A stretch of 64,000 nucleotides of DNA, taken from assembly GCA_964543475.1 (NCBI GenBank), contig CAZIYJ010000006.1, positions 1 to 64,000 on the forward strand. Reading direction: 5' to 3'. This DNA is from JAYSYM01 sp964543475. Its GTDB lineage: Bacteria; Bdellovibrionota; Bdellovibrionia; Bdellovibrionales; JAMPXM01. Positions within the stretch are counted from its first letter, which is position 1, and every line of letters begins with the position of its first letter. Of this stretch, positions 26,701 to 35,723 are shown in pieces. The notes beneath the pieces are model-generated. The model had not been told where the DNA came from and ran no database searches. It saw only the letters and a list, made by a program, of their open reading frames with translations. Both the position numbers and the translations under genes were made by a program.

Positions 26701-29700
26701 ACATTAAATGATGCTCGCTTAAGTGCAAACGTAGCGTTAACTTCATATGTAGATACTGCTGAGGCTGACGCAGTCACTGCAGCGAATGCCTACTCTGATG
26801 GAAAGCTAGTAAGTAAAGATCTTGCGATTCCTGCTGCTGGGCAAGATGGTCAGTCGATTCGTTGGAATGATACCTCTGGCGACTGGGAATATTTCACTGC
26901 TGGAACAGGAAACGGAACAGTATCGACTGTTACTTCTGCTAACGCTGACATCGGAATTACAAACAACACGACAATTCCTGAGTTAACACTAAATGTTGGT
27001 ACGGGTAACAACCAGATCGTTAAATTAAACGGTTCTGCTGAATTGCCAGCGGTGAGTGGTGTTAATTTAACTAACTTAAACGCATCTAACTTGGCGTCTG
27101 GCACCGTGCCTGATGCTCGCTTGAGCGCCAACGTTGCGATGACTTCATATGTAGACGGAAAGCTAGTAACTAAAGACTTAGCGGTTCCAGCTGCTGGACA
27201 AGACGGACAATCGATTCGCTGGAACAATACATCTGGCGATTGGGAATACTTCACTGCCGGATCGGGTAGCGGAACGGTTTCGACTGTTACATCTGCTAAC
27301 GGTGATGCAACGATCACCAACAACACAACGACTCCTGAAATTACAATCAACACAGGTACTGGCAACAACCAAATCGTAAAGTTAAACGGCTCGGCTGAGT
27401 TGCCAGCAGTAAGCGGTGTGAATTTAACTGCACTTAATGCTTCGAATATCGCTTCGGGCACAATTGCTGATGCTCGGCTAAGCGCAAACGTCGCATTAAC
27501 TTCATATGTTGATGCGGGTGATTTGAGATTAGTAACTAAAGATTTAGCGATTCCGGCTGCTGGACAAGATGGTCAGTCGATTCGTTGGAATGATACTTCT
27601 GGTGATTGGGAATACTTCACGGCAGGTACCGGCAACGGGACGGTATCAACGGTAACTTCTGCTAACGCAGATATCGGAATTACAAACAACACGACTATTC
27701 CTGAGTTAACTTTAAATGTTGGTACTGGTAACAACCAGATCGTGAAACTTAACGGTTCTGCTGAATTACCAGCTGTAAGTGGTGTTAACTTAACTAACTT
27801 AAACGCATCTAACTTGGCATCTGGCACTGTGCCTGATGCTCGATTAAGTGCAAACGTAGCGCTGACTTCTTACGTAGATACTGCTGAAGCTGATGCTGTG
27901 ACTGCAGCCAACGCATACTCTGATGGAAAATTAGTAAGTAAAGATTTAGCGGTACCAGCGGCTGGACAAGATGGGCAATCGATTCGTTGGAACAATACTT
28001 CTGGTGATTGGGAATATTTCACCGCAGGCTCAGGAAGCGGAACAGTTTCGACTGTTACATCTGCTAACGGTGATGCGACGATCACTAACAACACAACGAC
28101 TCCTGAAATTACAATCAACACAGGTACTGGTAACAACCAGATCGTGAAGTTAAACGGTTCTGCAGAGCTGCCTGCTGTAAGTGGTGTTAATTTAACTGCG
28201 CTTAATGCTTCGAACATCGCTTCTGGCACATTAAATGATGCTCGCTTAAGTGCAAACGTAGCATTAACTTCATATGTTGATGCTGGCGATCTTCAATTAG
28301 TAACTAAGGACTTAGCAATTCCGGCCGCTGGACAAGACGGTCAGTCGATTCGTTGGAACGACACATCTGGCGATTGGGAATACTTCACAGCAGGCACTGG
28401 AAACGGAACGGTATCTACTGTTACTTCTGCGAATGCTGATATCGGAATTACAAACAACACGACTATTCCTGAATTAACTCTAAATGTTGGTACTGGTAAC
28501 AACCAGATCGTTAAGTTAAACGGGTCTGCAGAATTGCCAGCAGTAAGTGGTGTTAACTTAACAGCGCTCAATGCTTCGAACATCGCTTCAGGAACTTTAG
28601 CAGATGCTCGCTTAAGCGCGAACGTTGCGCTCACATCTTATGTTGACGGAAAGCTAGTAACTAAAGATCTAGCGGTTCCAGCTGCTGGACAAGACGGTCA
28701 ATCGATTCGTTGGAACAATACATCTGGTGATTGGGAATATTTCACTGCTGGATCAGGTAGCGGAACGGTTTCTACTGTTACATCTGCTAACGGTGACGCA
28801 ACGATCACTAACAACACAACGACTCCAGAAATTACAATCAATACGGGTACTGGTAATAACCAGATCGTTAAGTTAGATGGCTCTTCACGACTTCCGGCGG
28901 TAGATGCATCTCAACTTACAGCAATTAACGCTTCGAACATCGCTTCGGGAACTATTGCTGATGCACGCTTGAGCGCAAACGTAGCTCTTACTTCTTACGT
29001 TGATGCTGGTGATTTAAAATTAGTTACGAAAGATTTGGCAATTCCAGCTGCTGGTCAAGACGGCCAATCGATTCGTTGGAACAATACGTCTGGCGATTGG
29101 GAATACTTCGCTGCAGGTACTGGTAACGGAACAGTATCAACTGTTACATCTGCTAACGCAGACATCGGAATTACAAACAACACAACTATTCCTGAATTAA
29201 CTTTAAATGTCGGTACAGGTAACAACCAAATCGTTAAGTTAAACGGTTCGGCAGAATTGCCTGCGGTGAGTGGTGTTAACTTAACTGCTTTAAATGCATC
29301 GAACATTGCGTCTGGCACAATTGCTGATGCTCGCTTATCTGCGAACGTTGCTCTTGCTTCATATGTTGACGGAAAATTGGTAACTAAAGACTTAGCGGTT
29401 CCAGCTGCTGGACAAGACGGTCAATCGATTCGTTGGAACAATACATCTGGTGATTGGGAATATTTCACTGCTGGATCAGGTAGCGGAACGGTTTCTACTG
29501 TTACATCTGCTAACGGTGATGCAACGATCACTAACAACACAACGATTCCTGAGATTACAATCAACACAGGTACTGGTAACAACCAGATCGTTAAATTAAA
29601 CGGTTCGGCAGAGTTACCAGCGGTAAGCGGTGTTAACTTAACAGCACTTAATGCATCGAACATCGCTTCAGGCACTTTAGCTGACGCACGCTTAAGCGCA

Positions 29701-32700
29701 AACGTTGCTCTCAAGTCTTACGTTGATGCTGGAGATCTTCAATTAGTAACTAAAGATCTTGCAATTCCAGCTGCTGGTCAAGACGGCCAATCGATTCGTT
29801 GGAACAATACGTCTGGCGATTGGGAATACTTCGCTGCAGGTACTGGTAACGGAACAGTATCAACTGTTACATCTGCTAACGCAGACATCGGAATTACAAA
29901 CAACACAACTATTCCTGAATTAACTTTAAATGTTGGTACCGGTAACAACCAGATTGTTAAATTAAACGGTTCGGCTGAATTGCCTGCAGTAAGTGGTGTT
30001 AACTTAACTGCTTTAAATGCATCGAACATTGCTTCAGGTACTATCGCTGATGCTCGTCTGTCCGCGAACGTTGCGCTAAAAACTTATGTTGATGCTGGTG
30101 ATTTGCAATTAGTAACTAAAGATCTTGCGGTTCCAGCTGCTGGTCAAGATGGTCAGTCGATTCGTTGGAATAATACTTCTGGCGACTGGGAATATTTCAC
30201 AGCTGGATCGGGTAGCGGAACGGTTTCAACTGTTACGTCTGCTAACGGTGATGCTACGATCACTAACAACACAACGATTCCAGAAATTACAATCAATACA
30301 GGTACTGGTAACAACCAGATCGTGAAGTTAAACGGATCTGCTGAGTTGCCAGCAGTAAGCGGTGTGAATTTAACTGCACTTAATGCTTCGAACATTGCTT
30401 CGGGAACTTTAGCTGATGCTCGCTTGAGCGCTAACGTAGCTTTGAAAGCTTATACTGATGCAAATATTTTAGGGCTTCCGCTTGCGGCACCAGCGGCTGG
30501 GCAAGTCGGCCAATCGATTCGTTGGAATGCTGGTAACACTGCGTGGGAGTATTACACTCCAACAACTTCAATTGCAGCTGACTCACTTAACTTTACTGAT
30601 TTCTCTGACACGTTGGCTCTCGATGCATCAACTTCGATTACTGCTCCGAATGGTCAAGCTTATGCACTGTCAGTAGTGAACGAAGGTACTGGCAACTCGT
30701 TATTTGTTGGTGACGAAGCTGCTGACGCATCTCCATTTGTAATTGATGCTTCTGGAAACGTTGGCATTGGCTTAGCTTCTCCGTCAGCTAAGCTTGATGT
30801 TTCTTCTTCTGGCGCAGGCGCGGTGCAGACTTTAGCGCTTCGTGCGAACCCAGGTTCGGCCGGTGCCGGAAACTACAACTCGATTGTTTTTGACAACACA
30901 TTTGGCGCTGGCAACAAGAAGAATCAGTTTGTACTTGCGAGCAATGGTGCTGCCCAGTTCGCTCTCGGAAACGACGTTTCAGGAAACGGTGGCGATAACT
31001 TCTTCTTGTGGCACGCGGCGACTGCTACTCATCCACTCTATGTTAATTCAACTGGAAATGTTGGCATTGGTTCAACTTCGGCAAATGCGAAGCTCGATGT
31101 CAAAGGAACTCTCGGGCTTTCAGGATCTACATCAGGAATCGTAACTTTCGCGGCACCTGCAACCGTGACTTCTGGAACTTATGTTTGGCCTGCAGCAATG
31201 CCTGGCTCGAATATGGTTCTTCAGTCAGACAATACCGGAGCACTTTCTTGGGTAGCAGCGGCAGCTTCAGGTTTGCCAGCTGCAGACGGAAGTGCGGGAA
31301 CGCCGGGAATTAATTTTACGAGCGACACGAACACAGGTATTTACCGACCCGGCGCTGATTCAATGGGCTTCAGCACAGGTGGATCACAGAGATTGTTGAT
31401 AGACGATAATTCTGTTGTCGCATCTGTGGGTTATCAAAATGGTCTTGTTGTAAACAGCGGTGGAGCTGGCTACGGCTTGGTCGCGATTACTTCTCCGAAT
31501 GGTGAAGGCGGTCGCATACGATTTGCCGATGGTCAGAGTAGCTTTGCTTGGGATACAGCGATCTCTCGTCCTTCTGCGGGAAAACTTTTAATTGATAATA
31601 ATGCTGGTGGTGCTGCGACTTTAGAAGTTAAAGGGACTATGTCGATTGCGGGAACTACTTCGGGTGCTGTGCAATTTGCAGTTCCGGCTGTTGCAGGTTC
31701 AGCAACTTATACATGGCCAGCGGCTGCTCCTGGCTCAAACATGATTTTACAATCTGACAACACGGGCACACTTTCTTGGGTCGCAGATGGTGCTGCAATT
31801 GCTGATGACTCGCTTGATTTCGCAAAATTCATTGATGCAATGACTCTTGATGCGACGACGACGATTACTGCACCGAGTGGCCAAGCTTATTCAATGTTGA
31901 TCAGCAACGAAGGCACTGGCGATTCGTTTAGAGTAAACGATGCGAACGGTGACACAACTCCATTTATTATCGATGCAGCTGGCAACGTAGGTATTGGCAC
32001 AGCTTCTCCAGCAAAACGACTTGAGCTCGTGGCACCGGCCGCAGATTTAAATGCAACAATGCGCCTCACTTCTGGAGATGCAACTAACAACTCTTCAGCG
32101 GGCATAGAGTTCATGGATAACAGTGGCAATAACAGAGGTCACCTCAGCGTTTCTGGCTCTGGTAACATGTTCTTAAATGCTGGCAACAGCTTTAATATTA
32201 GCCCCGGCACAACTGGGAGCGCAGTTAACCAAGGCTTTGTCAGATTCACAGTTAACTCAAATGGTGATGTCATTACTGGCGGCGGTTCTGCGAATGACAG
32301 ATTTAATGTTCACCAAATCGCAGCGGCAAATAGCTTTGCGGCATTTACAAGTAACGCATCCGGCAGCACTGCAACCGATGGCGTACGTGTTGGTTTGGAT
32401 TCAAGCGGTAACGCTGTGTTCATGAACAAAGAAAATGCGCCCATGATATTTGGTACGAACGATACTGAGAATATGCGTATCTCATCTACTGGTAACGTTG
32501 GAATTGGCACAGACACGACTCCAGACGCTAAATTAGATGTCGAAGGAACTCTCGGACTTTCGGGTTCTACATCAGGAATTATTACTTTCGCGGCACCTGC
32601 AACAGTGACTTCAGGAACATATGTTTGGCCGGCGGCAATGCCTGGTTCAAACATGGTTTTACAATCTAGCAACACTGGCGCGCTCTCTTGGGTAGCGGCG

Positions 32701-35700
32701 GGTGGAGCAGGCGACTTCTTGGCTAACGGTACAGTGCCGATGACTGGTGCGATCACGGTGATAGCTGGAACGGCAGCAGCGCCAGGAGTTGTATTTAACA
32801 ACGATGCAGACTCAGGATTTAATTCTCCTGCTGCAGGTAACGTTCACCTTTCAAGAAACGGCAGCGATATAATTAAACTTGGTCACCAGTACATGGGATT
32901 CTTCAATGCTGGTGGTATAGTAACAGCAACTGCAAATGCTGAAGCTCTTCCAACATTTAGTTGGGCGGGTGACGAAGACACAGGTATGTACAAGCCTGCG
33001 GCAAATGAAATCGGATTCTCGACAAATGCTGGCGAGCGCTTACGAATAGATGCAACTGGAAATGTTGGTATCGGTGACCTCTCTCCCGACGCAAAACTTG
33101 ATGTTAATGGAACACTTGGTTTATCAGGAGCAACATCAGGCACTTTAACTTTCGCAGCACCAGCGACAGTGACTTCAGGAACATACGTTTGGCCTGCAGC
33201 AATGCCTGGTTCGAATATGCTTTTACAATCTGACAACACCGGTGCTCTTTCTTGGGTAGCGGCTGGCGGAGTCGGTGACTTCTTGGCTAACGGCACGGTG
33301 CCGATGACAGCTCCGCTTCAAGCATCAACCGGTTCGGCTGCAGCCCCTTCACTTACATTCGATGGTGATGAAGACACAGGTTTTTACAATTACACAGCCA
33401 ACGGAGTGTCGTTAGCGACAAATGGTACTGAAAGAGTCCGTTTCGGTAACAACGGAAGTATTACAGCACAGACGGCGTATTACTTGCTCGGCGCAAGTAA
33501 TACAGCGGCATCTCCGGTGTACTCATTTGCGTCAGATAGCAACACGGGAATGTACCAAATTGCTGCTGACACTCTCGGCTTCTCAACTAATAGTGCAGAG
33601 AGAATGCGCGTTGGTAATAGTGGAGTTGATATCGGTACTAGTACTGCACCAGCACTTTTAACACTTACTTCTGACAACACAACTTCTGATGGTTTACGTT
33701 TTGAGAGTTCGGTAGGAACTGCGGCCCGAATGCTTATGTATAATACCGGAACGAACTCGTTTGGTATGCGCAAGCTTAACTCGTCTTCATCGTTAATTTT
33801 TGAAAATAGTGCTGGCGACGAAGAAATGCGACTCAGCTCGACCGGTAACCTTGGAATCGGCACTAGCACTCCAGATGCAAAACTTCATATTTTTAATGAA
33901 GGCAGTACTGTTGGCGATTTATGGGTAACTGCGGTCGGTGATAACGTTGGAATTCATGGTCGACGTGCTCGCGGAACGACAGCCTCGCCAACGGCAGTTC
34001 AAACTGATGATCTTCTGACTTCTTTCGGAAGTTACGCTCGCTATGCCGCTGACTATTCTTTAAATCCAGTGGGCACATTTAATATTTTGGCAGCTGAAAA
34101 CCACACAAGTACGGCTCAAGGAAGTTATTTAACTTTTGAAACTACGAATATCGGCGCAAATTCAAAAACAGAAAAAATGCGTATCAGTGATTCGGGTAAC
34201 GTCGGAATCGGTGATACTTCACCAGATGCTTTACTTGATATTCAAGGAACACTTGGTCTTTCAGGAGCAACATCAGGAATTATTACTTTCGCAGCACCAG
34301 CAACAGTGACTTCAGGAACATATGTTTGGCCTGCGGCAATGCCTGGCTCGAACATGGTTCTTCAGTCTGACAACACTGGAGCATTATCATGGGTTGCTGG
34401 TGGTGGCGGGGTTGCAGCCGATTCGCTTAACTTTACTGATTTCTCTGATACGTTGGCGCTCGATGCATCAACATCGATCACTGCACCGAGCGGTCAGGCT
34501 TATGTGCTTTCAGTCGTGAACGAAGGTACAGGAAATTCTTTCTTCGTTGGCGACCAAGCTACAGACGCAACTCCGTTTGTGATCGATGCTGCTGGAAATG
34601 TTGGAATCGGCACCTCTGCTCCAAGCTCTAAATTTCAAGTGAGTGAGACTGTGACTGCAACCAGTGGTTTAGTACGCGGAATATATTCGCCAGTTTCGGT
34701 GGCTCCGAGCGCAGATAGCACTGCCATAGTGTCAGGATTTGAAAATCGGGTTACGACTTCAACCGCATTTGATGTAGATAAGGCCCAAGGGGTCAATTCG
34801 ATCGTATTCATTAACGGATCTGCCGGCGCAGATGTGAACTCGGCAACAGGTGTGTTGGGTCAGGCGACCAAAGTGAATGGTTCGGCAGGTAGCCTAAGTG
34901 ACGGAATAGGCGGATCATTTAGATTTTCTAACGAGAGCGCAACTACTGTGACTGATGCGACTGGCGTGACTGCGGCCATCAGTCAAAGTGCGAACGGCGG
35001 TACGATCTCTGGGGCGACTGCGCTCAATGCTACAGTCACCAACGGAGCTACCTCGACGATTACCTCGGCAGAGGGAGTGAACATTAGCCTAGTGAATTCG
35101 GGAACCGTTAGTAGTTTCAAAGGACTCAATCTCGATACCATTCCGCAAACCAACGCCAACTACTACGCAATTTACTCTAACGGCGCAGCTAAATCATATT
35201 TTGCTGGCAGCGTGGGTATCGGCACATCTACTCCCGGTGAGAAACTTGAAGTTAGCGGAAACGTTAAAGCGACAAGCTTTATTTCAACTTCAGATGAGCG
35301 CTTAAAAGATAATGTTCATCCAACAGCTGGCTTAGATATTATTTTGAAGCTCACGGGTGTTGATTGGACTTGGAAATCTGATGGCAAGCACGATGCGGGA
35401 GTGATCGCGCAAAATGTTGAAGAGGTAATGCCTCATGCAGTCGTGACTGACGCAGCCTCAGGCATGAAAGCAGTAAAGTACAACTCGCTCATCGCTCCGT
35501 TGATTCAATCGACTAAAGAACTTTACGGTATGTGCAGCGCTAGCGAAAAAGTAAACGCGGCTCAAGATCGTCAGATTGCATCGATTGCAGAAGACAATGC
35601 TTCGTTGAAAGCTGAGAATATAAAATTACGAAAAGAAGTTGAATCGTTAAATGAGCGTATGGAACGACTTGAAGCGCTTCTTTTAAACGATAAGAAATAA
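23788..35700 (+). CDS. Giant mosaic trimeric fibre with C-terminal S74 chaperone domain
   Basis: A 3970-residue secreted protein. A signal peptide (about residues 1-22) precedes an N-terminal beta domain of about 150 residues shared with the second fibre. Residues of about 600-2230 are tandem repeats, followed by phage tail-fibre modules (GNVGIG, AAPATVTSGTYVWPAAMPGSNM, DNTGALSWVA) recurring at least five times. A unique segment (about 3610-3800) leads into an intramolecular chaperone of peptidase family S74, with the cleavage motif STSDERLK at Ser3835-Asp3836, and a final coiled coil. This matches the Bdellovibrio mosaic adhesive trimers that bind prey or other surfaces. After trimerisation the last 135 or so residues should be released. 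It is first in a run of surface genes. Confidence 0.88.
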   Translation: MTLRTVLGLVLILLNFGNVAQAATGLTFHGRILQSNNSPLTSANVFFHIQIRSPGAEDCLLYDESQTLNMSGSNGVFVLTIGSGTRVAAGVDGGHPMERVFANRGTLTVPTCTFGVSYTPNIADGRELVVQFSDNGGPWQALPTQNINFVPMAIEAMQVGGYEKDQLLRVADGTVATELSNANWTELWDLITGASTVYQKADGSNFAPTASVDFNGQKIIDLADPTLAQDAATKNYSDTKIGGKDIDVSTVTNLAGNGHVLLWDQAQNRWETGLPNDSTKLPLAGGTMTGPINLGAFSVTNVGHVVIADQGTMYLGKFSAGQEAALLLTPLNNTTDRGRTWFNVDTGKMRYWDGLAAQDVATKDYVDTAVAGATDASKLPLLGGTMAGNIVMGGNSITGLAAPAGANDAVRKVYADSNLLGLALAAPGAGEVLKSVRWNAAGNAWEYFTPFTAADLTQANVLAALTYTPVDKAGDTMTGLLLLSADPSNAVGAATKQYVDAVATAAAGAYVRIDGTTSLTADWDLNGLTVGGTRLITGLDTPVVADGAANKAYVDAREAAAVVAANNYTDTEVATAVADGETYADASSAAAQAAAQTYADGKLVTKDLAVPAAAQDGQSIRWNDTTGDWEYFTASVSTGTVSTVTSANTDIAITNNTTTPELTLNVGTGNNQIVKLNGSAELPAVSGVNLTALNASNIASGTLADARLSANVALTSYVDAGDLQLVTKDLAIPVAGQDGQSIRWNNTSGDWEYFTPNSGDGSALTNLDADNIASGTLADARLSANVALKTYVDAGDLQLVTKDLAIPVVGQDGQSIRWNNTSGDWEYFTINSGDGSALTNLDADNIASGTLNDARLSANVALKSYVDAGDLQLVTKDLAIPAAGQDGQSIRWNDTSGDWEYFTASVSTGTVSTVTSANGDATITNNTTTPEITINTGTGNNQIVKLNGSAELPAVSGVNLTALNASNIASGTLNDARLSANVALTSYVDTAEADAVTAANAYSDGKLVSKDLAIPAAGQDGQSIRWNDTSGDWEYFTAGTGNGTVSTVTSANADIGITNNTTIPELTLNVGTGNNQIVKLNGSAELPAVSGVNLTNLNASNLASGTVPDARLSANVAMTSYVDGKLVTKDLAVPAAGQDGQSIRWNNTSGDWEYFTAGSGSGTVSTVTSANGDATITNNTTTPEITINTGTGNNQIVKLNGSAELPAVSGVNLTALNASNIASGTIADARLSANVALTSYVDAGDLRLVTKDLAIPAAGQDGQSIRWNDTSGDWEYFTAGTGNGTVSTVTSANADIGITNNTTIPELTLNVGTGNNQIVKLNGSAELPAVSGVNLTNLNASNLASGTVPDARLSANVALTSYVDTAEADAVTAANAYSDGKLVSKDLAVPAAGQDGQSIRWNNTSGDWEYFTAGSGSGTVSTVTSANGDATITNNTTTPEITINTGTGNNQIVKLNGSAELPAVSGVNLTALNASNIASGTLNDARLSANVALTSYVDAGDLQLVTKDLAIPAAGQDGQSIRWNDTSGDWEYFTAGTGNGTVSTVTSANADIGITNNTTIPELTLNVGTGNNQIVKLNGSAELPAVSGVNLTALNASNIASGTLADARLSANVALTSYVDGKLVTKDLAVPAAGQDGQSIRWNNTSGDWEYFTAGSGSGTVSTVTSANGDATITNNTTTPEITINTGTGNNQIVKLDGSSRLPAVDASQLTAINASNIASGTIADARLSANVALTSYVDAGDLKLVTKDLAIPAAGQDGQSIRWNNTSGDWEYFAAGTGNGTVSTVTSANADIGITNNTTIPELTLNVGTGNNQIVKLNGSAELPAVSGVNLTALNASNIASGTIADARLSANVALASYVDGKLVTKDLAVPAAGQDGQSIRWNNTSGDWEYFTAGSGSGTVSTVTSANGDATITNNTTIPEITINTGTGNNQIVKLNGSAELPAVSGVNLTALNASNIASGTLADARLSANVALKSYVDAGDLQLVTKDLAIPAAGQDGQSIRWNNTSGDWEYFAAGTGNGTVSTVTSANADIGITNNTTIPELTLNVGTGNNQIVKLNGSAELPAVSGVNLTALNASNIASGTIADARLSANVALKTYVDAGDLQLVTKDLAVPAAGQDGQSIRWNNTSGDWEYFTAGSGSGTVSTVTSANGDATITNNTTIPEITINTGTGNNQIVKLNGSAELPAVSGVNLTALNASNIASGTLADARLSANVALKAYTDANILGLPLAAPAAGQVGQSIRWNAGNTAWEYYTPTTSIAADSLNFTDFSDTLALDASTSITAPNGQAYALSVVNEGTGNSLFVGDEAADASPFVIDASGNVGIGLASPSAKLDVSSSGAGAVQTLALRANPGSAGAGNYNSIVFDNTFGAGNKKNQFVLASNGAAQFALGNDVSGNGGDNFFLWHAATATHPLYVNSTGNVGIGSTSANAKLDVKGTLGLSGSTSGIVTFAAPATVTSGTYVWPAAMPGSNMVLQSDNTGALSWVAAAASGLPAADGSAGTPGINFTSDTNTGIYRPGADSMGFSTGGSQRLLIDDNSVVASVGYQNGLVVNSGGAGYGLVAITSPNGEGGRIRFADGQSSFAWDTAISRPSAGKLLIDNNAGGAATLEVKGTMSIAGTTSGAVQFAVPAVAGSATYTWPAAAPGSNMILQSDNTGTLSWVADGAAIADDSLDFAKFIDAMTLDATTTITAPSGQAYSMLISNEGTGDSFRVNDANGDTTPFIIDAAGNVGIGTASPAKRLELVAPAADLNATMRLTSGDATNNSSAGIEFMDNSGNNRGHLSVSGSGNMFLNAGNSFNISPGTTGSAVNQGFVRFTVNSNGDVITGGGSANDRFNVHQIAAANSFAAFTSNASGSTATDGVRVGLDSSGNAVFMNKENAPMIFGTNDTENMRISSTGNVGIGTDTTPDAKLDVEGTLGLSGSTSGIITFAAPATVTSGTYVWPAAMPGSNMVLQSSNTGALSWVAAGGAGDFLANGTVPMTGAITVIAGTAAAPGVVFNNDADSGFNSPAAGNVHLSRNGSDIIKLGHQYMGFFNAGGIVTATANAEALPTFSWAGDEDTGMYKPAANEIGFSTNAGERLRIDATGNVGIGDLSPDAKLDVNGTLGLSGATSGTLTFAAPATVTSGTYVWPAAMPGSNMLLQSDNTGALSWVAAGGVGDFLANGTVPMTAPLQASTGSAAAPSLTFDGDEDTGFYNYTANGVSLATNGTERVRFGNNGSITAQTAYYLLGASNTAASPVYSFASDSNTGMYQIAADTLGFSTNSAERMRVGNSGVDIGTSTAPALLTLTSDNTTSDGLRFESSVGTAARMLMYNTGTNSFGMRKLNSSSSLIFENSAGDEEMRLSSTGNLGIGTSTPDAKLHIFNEGSTVGDLWVTAVGDNVGIHGRRARGTTASPTAVQTDDLLTSFGSYARYAADYSLNPVGTFNILAAENHTSTAQGSYLTFETTNIGANSKTEKMRISDSGNVGIGDTSPDALLDIQGTLGLSGATSGIITFAAPATVTSGTYVWPAAMPGSNMVLQSDNTGALSWVAGGGGVAADSLNFTDFSDTLALDASTSITAPSGQAYVLSVVNEGTGNSFFVGDQATDATPFVIDAAGNVGIGTSAPSSKFQVSETVTATSGLVRGIYSPVSVAPSADSTAIVSGFENRVTTSTAFDVDKAQGVNSIVFINGSAGADVNSATGVLGQATKVNGSAGSLSDGIGGSFRFSNESATTVTDATGVTAAISQSANGGTISGATALNATVTNGATSTITSAEGVNISLVNSGTVSSFKGLNLDTIPQTNANYYAIYSNGAAKSYFAGSVGIGTSTPGEKLEVSGNVKATSFISTSDERLKDNVHPTAGLDIILKLTGVDWTWKSDGKHDAGVIAQNVEEVMPHAVVTDAASGMKAVKYNSLIAPLIQSTKELYGMCSASEKVNAAQDRQIASIAEDNASLKAENIKLRKEVESLNERMERLEALLLNDKK
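25590..30465 (+). repeat. Tandem repeat array in fibre 1
   Basis: About 14 copies of a unit starting (V/S)TKDLA(I/V)P.AGQDGQSIRWN and ending SANVAL.(S/T)YVD. Most are about 360 bp (120 residues); two near 25966-26413 are about 223 bp. From the fourth copy on, units alternate strictly between a form with ADIGITNNTTIPELTLNVG and one with GDATITNNTT.PEITINTG, so the true period is about 725 bp. Confidence 0.9.
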
Positions 35701-35723
35701 ATTGAGGATTCTACTTGAAGCAC
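35686..35723 (+). repeat. 38-bp direct repeat, copy 1 (fibre end / propeller 1 start)
   Basis: Covers the last four codons and stop of fibre 1, the spacer with GAGG, and the first three codons (TTG AAG CAC) of the first propeller gene. It is identical to 37018-37055. Confidence 0.9.

Noticed and set aside
25185..30395. Long open frames on the minus strand through the fibre repeat array (up to about 200 codons)
   Set aside because: They recur with the repeat period, lack ribosome sites, and are antisense shadows of the repetitive fibre gene.
25590..30465. CRISPR-like array
   Set aside because: The periodic repeats are about 360 bp, coding, and in one continuous frame.
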